A stretch of DNA of 64,000 nt from the NCBI GenBank assembly GCA_963680875.1, contig OY804579.1, forward strand, positions 35,077,804 to 35,141,803, read 5' to 3'. Both the position numbers and the translations under genes were made by a program. This document shows, in pieces, positions 57,701 through 64,000 of the stretch. The notes below the pieces were generated by a model that saw only the letters and a program-made list of their open reading frames with translations, was not told the DNA's origin and ran no database searches. Position 1 is the stretch's first letter; the number at the start of each line of letters is the position of its first letter. The stretch is from Bathymodiolus brooksi (taxonomy: Eukaryota; Mollusca; Bivalvia; Mytilida; Modiolidae).

Positions 57701-60700
57701 TCTATGTAAGCAGCATCATAGTGTTGTCTGAGGTAGTCTAACAAGTTTCCCTCACCATATTCTATGTAAGCAGCATCATAGTGTTGTCTGAGGTAGTCTA
57801 ACAAGTTTCCCTCACCATATTCTATGTAAGCAGCATCATAGTGTTGTCTGAGGTAGTCTAACAAGTTTCCCTCACCATATTCTATGTAAGCAGCATCATA
57901 GTGTTGTCTGAGGTAGTCTAACAAGTTTCCCTCACCATATTCTATGTAAGCAGCATCATAGTGTTGTCTGAGGTAGTCTAACAAGTTTCCCTCACCATAT
58001 TCTATGTAAGCAGCATCATATACATTGTCTGAGGTAGTCTAACAAGTTTCCCTCACCATATTCTATGTAAGCAGCATCATAGTGTTGTCTGAGGTAGTCT
58101 AACAAGTTTCCCTCACCATATTCTATGTAAGCAGCATCATATACATTGTCTGAGGTAGTCTAACAAGTTTCCCTCACCATATTCTATGTAAGCAGCATCA
58201 TATACATTGTCTGAGGTAGTCTAACAAGTTTCCCTCACCATATTCTATGTAAGCAGCATCATAGTGTTGTCTGAGGTAGTCTAACAAGTTTCCCTCACCA
58301 TATTCTATGTAAGCAGCATCATATACATTGTCTGAGGTAGTCTAACAAGTTTCCCTCAACATATTCTATGTAAGCAGCATCATAGTGTTGTCTGAGGTAG
58401 TCTAACAAGTTTCCCTCACCATATTCTATGTAAGCAGCATCATATACATTGTCTGGGGTAGTCTAACAAGTTTCCCTCACCATATTCTATGTAAGCAGCA
58501 TCATATACATTGTCTGAGGTAGTCTAACAAGTTTCCCTCACCATATTCTATGTAAGCAGCATCATAGTGTTGTCTGAGGTAGTCTAGCAAGTTTCCCTCA
58601 CCATATTCTATGTAAGCAGCATCATAGTGTTGTCTGAGGTAGTCTAACAAGTTTCCCTCACCATATTCTATGTAAGCAGCATCATAGTGTTGTCTGAGGT
58701 AGTCTAACAAGTTTCCCTCACCATATTCTATGTAAGCAGCATCATAGTGTTGTCTGAGGTAGTCTAACAAGTTTCCCTCACCATATTCTATGTAAGCAGC
58801 ATCATAGTGTTGTCTGAGGTAGTCTAACAAGTTTCCCTCACCATATTCTATGTAAGCAGCATCATAGTGTTGTCTGAGGTAGTCTAACAAGTTTCCCTCA
58901 CCATATTCTATGTAAGCAGCATCATAGTGTTGTCTGAGGTAGTCTAACAAGTTTCCCTCACCATATTCTATGTAAGCAGCATCATAGTGTTGTCTGAGGT
59001 AGTCTAACAAGTTTCCCTCACCATATTCTATGTAAGCAGCATCATAGTGTTGTCTGAGGGAGTCTAACAAGTTTCCCTCACCATATTCTATGTAAGCAGC
59101 ATCATATACATTGTCTGAGGTAGTCCAACAAGTTTCCCTCACCATATTCTATGTAAGCAGCATCATAGTGTTGTCTGAGGTAGTCTAACAAGTTTCCCTC
59201 ACCATATGCTATGTAAGCAGCATCCTATACATTGTCTGAGGTAGTCTAACAAGTTTCCCTCACCATATTCTATGTAAGCAGCATCATATACATTGTCTGA
59301 GGTAGTCTAACAAGTTTCCCTCAACATATTCTATGTAAGCAGCATCATAGTGTTGTCTGAGGTAGTCTAACAAGTTTCCCTCACCATATTCTATGTAAGC
59401 AGCATCATATACATTGTCTGAGGTAGTCTAACAAGTTTCCCTCAACATATTCTATGTAAGCAGCATCATATACATTGTCTGAGGTAGTCTAACAAGTTTC
59501 CCTCACCATATTCTATGTAAGCAGCATCATAGTGTTGTCTGAGGTAGTCTAACAAGTTTCCCTCACCATATTCTATGTAAGCAGCATCATAGTGTTGTCT
59601 GAGGTAGTCTAACAAGTTTCCCTCACCATATTCTATGTAAGCAGCATCATAGTGTTGTCTGAGGTAGTCTAACAAGTTTCCCTCACCATATTCTATGTAA
59701 GCAGCATCATAGTGTTGTCTGAGGTAGTCTAACAAGTTTCCCTCACCATATTCTATGTAAGCAGCATCATAGTGTTGTCTGAGGTAGTCTAACAAGTTTC
59801 CCTCACCATATTCTATGTAAGCAGCATCATATACATTGTCTGAGGTAGTCTAACAAGTTTCCCTCACCATATTCTATGTAAGCAGCATCATAGTGTTGTC
59901 TGAGGTAGTCTAACAAGTTTCCCTCACCATATTCTATGTAAGCAGCATCATAGTGTTGTCTGAGGTAGTCTAACAAGTTTCCCTCACCATATTCTATGTA
60001 AGCAGCATCATAGTGTTGTCTGAGGTAGTCTAACAAGTTTCCCTCACCATATTCTATGTAAGCAGCATCATAGTGTTGTCTGAGGTAGTCTAACAAGTTT
60101 CCCTCACCATATTCTATGTAAGCAGCATCATAGTGTTGTCTGAGGTAGTCTAACAAGTTTCCCTCACCATATTCTATGTAAGCAGCATCCTATACATTGT
60201 CTGAGGTAGTCTAACAAGTTTCCCTCACCATATTCTATGTAAGCAGCATCATAGTGTTGTCTGAGGTAGTCTAACAAGTTTCCCTCACCATATTCTATGT
60301 AAGCAGCATCATAGTGTTGTCTGAGGTAGTCTAACAAGTTTCCCTCACCATATTCTATGTAAGCAGCATCATAGTGTTGTCTGAGGTAGTCTAACAAGTT
60401 TCCCTCACCATATTCTATGTAAGCAGCATCATAGTGTTGTCTGAGGTAGTCTAACAAGTTTCCCTCACCATATTCTATGTAAGCAGCATCATATACATTG
60501 TCTGAGGTAGTCTAACAAGTTTCCCTCACCATATTCTATGTAAGCAGCATCATAGTGTTGTCTGAGGTAGTCTAACAAGTTTCCCTCACCATATTCTATG
60601 TAAGCAGCATCATAGTGTTGTCTGAGGTAGTCTAACAAGTTTCCCTCACCATATTCTATGTAAGCAGCATCATAGTGTTGTCTGAGGTAGTCTAACAAGT

Positions 60701-61582
60701 TTCCCTCACCATATTCTATGTAAGCAGCAGCATAGTGTTGTCTGAGGTAGTCTAACAAGTTTCCCTCACCATATTCTATGTAAGCAGCATCATAGTGTTG
60801 TCTGAGGTAGTCTAACAGGTTTCCCTCACCATATTCTATGTAAGCAGCATCATAGTGTTGTCTGAGGTAGTCTAACAAGTTTCCCTCACCATATTCTATG
60901 TAAGCAGCATCATAGTGTTGTCTGAGGTAGTCTAACAAGTTTCCCTCACCATATTCTATGTAAGCAGCATCATAGTGTTGTCTGAGGTAGTCTAACAAGT
61001 TTCCCTCACCATATTCTATGTAAGCAGCATCATATACATTGTCTGAGGTAGTCTAACAAGTTTCCCTCACCATATTCTATGTAAGCAGCATCATATACAT
61101 TGTCTGAGGTAGTCTAACAAGTTTCCCTCACCATATTCTATGTAAGCAGCATCATAGTGTTGTCTGAGGTAGTCTAACAAGTTTCCCTCACCATATTCTA
61201 TGTAAGCAGCATCATAGTGTTGTCTGAGGTAGTCTAACAAGTTTCCCTCACCATATTCTATGTAAGCAGCATCATAGTGTTGTCTGAGGTAGTCTAACAA
61301 GTTTCCCTCACCATATTCTATGTAAGCAGCATCATAGTGTTGTCTGGGGTAGTCTAACAAGTTTCCCTCACCATATTCTATGTAAGCAGCATCATAGTGT
61401 TGTCTGAGGTAGTCTAACAAGTTTCCCTCACCATATTCTATGTAAGCAGCATCATAGTGTTGTCTGAGGTAGTCTAACAAGTTTCCCTCACCATATTCTA
61501 TGTAAGCAGCATCATAGTGTTGTCTGAGGTAGTCTAACAAGTTTCCCTCACCATATTCTATGTAAGCAGCATCATAGTGTTC
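51711..61582 (-). repeat. 60/61-bp minisatellite, about 163 copies, 9.9 kb
   Basis: The + strand unit starts GTCTGAGGTAGT(C/T)(C/T)AACAAG and goes on to AGCAGCATCAT, ending either ATACATT (61 bp) or AGTGTT (60 bp). The left third is nearly all 61-bp units with CAACATATT. The right third is mostly runs of 60-bp units with CACCATATT, separated by single 61-bp units. Runs of 60-bp units hold the - strand frame HYDAAYIEYGEGNLLDYLRQ open; each 61-bp unit breaks it. On the - strand most right-hand units contain TATG|GTGAGG. Confidence 0.98.
61552..61581 (-). CDS. Possible 30-nt exon at the array edge
   Basis: On the - strand ATCGGCTTAG is followed by two bases and HYDAAYIEY plus one base, then GTGAGG. 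The phase (one base over) fits the exon at 51,419, giving ...YIEYVLVITSTCYVKC. Alternatively the frame extends upstream without the acceptor (FGREFPETKTTKSRKKVIGL), so this could be the end of a longer exon. Speculative. Confidence 0.22.
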
Positions 61583-61594
61583 TAAGCCGATAAC

Positions 61595-62790
61595 TTTCTT
61601 TCTGCTTTTTGTCGTTTTCGTTTCGGGAAATTCTCTTCCAAAATAGAAATTAATATTCTCTCCTTTCCTCTTTCACCACATACCACCATATTTTTGACAA
61701 GACTAACACAGAGTGTGTCACCAATGAACCAAGAACTGCCTATTCTTCCAGGCATAAACTGGTTTGCAACAGTAGACCAGACTGATATGATATTTTTATT
61801 TTCTTTTTCAACATATCATGCTACAAAACTAATAAATAATCTGCATACGATCAGCGCGCATTAAATCTGTATTAGTAGAACATGCTGCCAAAATACTTAT
61901 AAGGCACCAATCAATCAATCAATCAATCAATCAAGTCATACAAATAGTCTACAGTTGTACGAAATAATATAATTTATCTACTGTTACTAGCAGAGTTACA
62001 TGATTATGTGTATTTGTCTGACAACTGTTTTTCGCTTTTACATTCATAGCTTGACACATAGGTCAAATTCTAGAGCATTATGTTGAAGATTTTACAAAAT
62101 ATTGCATTGTGAATTATAATGTACGTTTAATTGTACTATAAACTTGTCCATTAGAGTCGCATTGTGAAGATCATGTCTGGAACAACTACGGAATGGAACA
62201 TATTGTATTAAATAACAAAAATGTTGTGTAAAATTTAAAATGGTATTTTATATATATACCAGACGCATTTTTACCAATATTGTTTTATTTATCAAGTGCA
62301 AATTGTGAATTATTAAAATTGATATTTATTTCGAAAAACAAATACTTACATACAGTAAGGCTGTAAAATAAGGACCCCATTATGTAAGTATAGGAGTCGA
62401 CGGGAAGTAGTGAAAACAACGATGTCCATAATTTATATTACTGCTTCACAATATACATCTTGTCACGTACTTCCACATTTCCCTTGTACAATGTTAAATG
62501 CATCTTTCATACTTCCCTTGTACAAACTTATGCTAAATGCGTCTTACTTATGAATTTTGCGCAGTAAATATGTCTGCGTTTGATTATTGGGGTTGTAGCC
62601 AGTATCCATGCTGTTTGATTATTTTTTTCCTGAATAGTAAAGCCTAATGTTGTTAACCTAAAGTTCCTACATACCAGTTTGATATTAAAATATATGTTGC
62701 AAGGGTCACATTTGTATGACACAAATGTACCCTTAATGAACATGAATCTTCATTTATTTTTGGAATAATGGGGAAGGGGCTATGCTACTG
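61595..62790. other. Intergenic; CAAT microsatellite
   Basis: A short (CAAT)n run lies at about 61,911-61,934. Nothing else was recognised. Confidence 0.45.
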
Positions 62791-62792
62791 TT

Positions 62793-62864
62793 AGTGGTGA
62801 TACACGTACTGATTGTATAGGTAGTCATAGATCCAACTACCATACGGTCACGACTACGCGGGTC
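62793..62864 (-). mobile_element. SINE family 1, head fragment only
   Basis: On the - strand GCGTAGTCGTGACCGTATGG, TAGTTGGATCTATGACTACC, ending at GTGTATCACC. This is the tRNA-like head without the B box and body. Confidence 0.6.
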
Positions 62865-63049
62865 CTCTTTTGGAATAAGTTAATCAACATCGTTGTATGT
62901 GATGCTACAGAAATTAAATAACTGGTATATTACTGGATGAACAAAAACAAATCGATACAAGAAGAGCATATGATCTAATATTTAAAAAACATAATAACAA
63001 CAAGAACACAACAAAAAGACAAAATATGTTGACTCGGTCAGTAATTTAA

Positions 63050-63940
63050 AGGGATATTGTCTACTAAAATCGTAATTTTTTCATACCCAAAATTATTGTC
63101 GTTTTCCGTACTGACCTTCATAAAATGAAGATTAACACCGAATTATGCTGCAAAAGATACGATTTTTTGACAAAAAAGACCCAAAACAATCGTTATCAGA
63201 ATTATTGTCCTGGATGACAATATTCAAATCTATTCATATGGCCTTCTATGTGAACCCGTCTTGAGCATGCGCACTGTTTAGATACAATAAACAACATGTG
63301 GTTCTTGGGCAAAAGAGAGTGTCAACGCGTGGAAGAAAGCGGACTTTGACGGATTCAGAGAGAAAGATGAATAGAAGTGAAGTATCTTCCAAATGGAACA
63401 AATGCAGGATATATGTAGGGGATCAGTTGGACCGTTGGAACGAACTCAAGGAAGTGCTACGTGTCCAAACTCGCGCTGAATTTGCAAATATTTTGCTTGA
63501 TAGGTAAGCCGAACATGTTTTTTCCTTCTTTTCTCAATCGTTTTTCATATTTTATGAATTTATGATGATGCCTATGATCATTTTCGGTAGATATCATTAA
63601 ATATATGTAATCTTGCACCTGGCAACAGCAAATTATTGTCAATGAAAAGCATAAAACGGCCGTATTTGCGAGGTAAACAAACACGAATTTTAACATCCAT
63701 GCTGCAGCATCCGGGCTACTGGCATAAAAATAGATAAAAATAGATTTGGCCTCGCTCAGGTCAGTGAATAATTAATTAGCTTCCAGTAACGATGGTCAGC
63801 TTTTTTATATCGAAAAAACAACGTTTCGTAGCGTATTCGCCAATAATTCGGTGTTTAATCTTCATTTTATGAAGGTCAGTACTTGAAACGATAATAATTT
63901 TGGGTATGAAAAAATTACGATTGTGGTAGACAATATCCCT
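63050..63940 (+). mobile_element. TTAA-flanked DNA transposon with about 100-bp inverted ends
   Basis: An 891-bp element. The left end AGGGATATTGTCTACTAAAA follows TTAA (63,046-63,049); the right end is its near complement followed by TTAA (63,941-63,944). The inverted repeats extend over about 100 bp (through CCTTCATAAAATGAAGATTA). A TTAA target duplication is characteristic of the Kolobok and piggyBac superfamilies. No transposase is present. Confidence 0.8.
63298..63503 (+). CDS. Basic open frame inside the TTAA transposon, possible exon
   Basis: Reads KRVSTRGRKRTLTDSERKMN to VLRVQTRAEFANILLD and runs into AG|GTAAGC, a near-consensus splice donor; without splicing it stops at once (TAA). 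A basic N-terminal stretch is followed by a predicted helical part (DQLDRWNELKEVLRVQTRAE). There is no in-frame ATG before 63,367. I believe similar short segments precede zinc-finger or transposon proteins in marine invertebrates, but I cannot name the family. Confidence 0.4.
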
Positions 63941-64000
63941 TTAAACTCTACAACTTCGTTTGATGTATAAATGTGTTATCTCCCTTTGACTAGTGATATT

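Noticed and set aside
54563..61540. - strand frames with HYDAAYIEYGEGNLLDYLRQ as a repeat protein
   Set aside because: Frames are broken by every 61-bp unit and there is no promoter or start. The donor-like sequence in each unit argues against continuous coding. The 30-nt exon idea is kept only as speculation.
1723..61582. CRISPR-like repeat arrays
   Set aside because: The units are head-to-tail without unique spacers, and the genes are animal genes with introns.

Overview
The window looks like nuclear DNA from an AT-rich animal, most probably a bivalve mollusc. It has small exons with GT/AG borders in long introns, tRNA-derived SINEs whose middle part resembles a domain seen in bivalve SINEs, foldback elements, and very many minisatellites. 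The bivalve assignment rests on my memory of such repeats and was not searched. By rough tally about 26 kb (some 40%) is tandem repeat, so most long open frames are repeat shadows.

The main gene is an ionotropic glutamate receptor (iGluR) on the + strand. I can assemble 13 coding exons between 15,059 and 44,758 with compatible intron phases and a total of 2,415 coding bases (804 codons plus stop). The order is signal peptide, amino-terminal domain, ligand-binding S1, M1, pore loop, M3 with a [10 protein letters not shown] gate, S2, M4 and a short tail. A homologous terminal exon of a second iGluR lies at 1,456-1,720, so this is a tandem iGluR cluster whose upstream member is mostly outside the window.

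Layout: 1-1.7 kb, MITE pieces, a SINE and the terminal exon of the upstream receptor; 1.7-3.3 kb, a 33-bp minisatellite starting 2 bp after its stop codon; 3.3-15 kb, intergenic DNA with diverged repeats, SINEs, a 5S-like relic, a DNA transposon with a broken Myb/SANT frame and a 36-bp minisatellite; 15.06-44.76 kb, the receptor, with a 12-kb intron 1 almost filled by 22-bp, 27-bp and 23-bp arrays, nested MITEs and a near-identical 1.8-kb duplication; 44.8-64 kb, repeat-rich DNA with weak evidence for small Cys-rich exons on the - strand, a 200-N gap, a 9.9-kb array of 60/61-bp units and, at the right edge, a TTAA-flanked DNA transposon.

The most unusual pattern is that several minisatellites start exactly at an exon's 3' end and carry its splice donor in every unit: receptor exon 1 (22 bp, about 92 copies), receptor exon 2 (45 bp, about 14 copies), a candidate - strand exon at 48.2 kb (31 bp, about 26 copies) and possibly the 60/61-bp array. 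The receptor also has unusual residues at the Q/R-site position (Glu) and at two ligand side-chain positions (Asn and Asp), which suggests atypical permeation and agonist choice.
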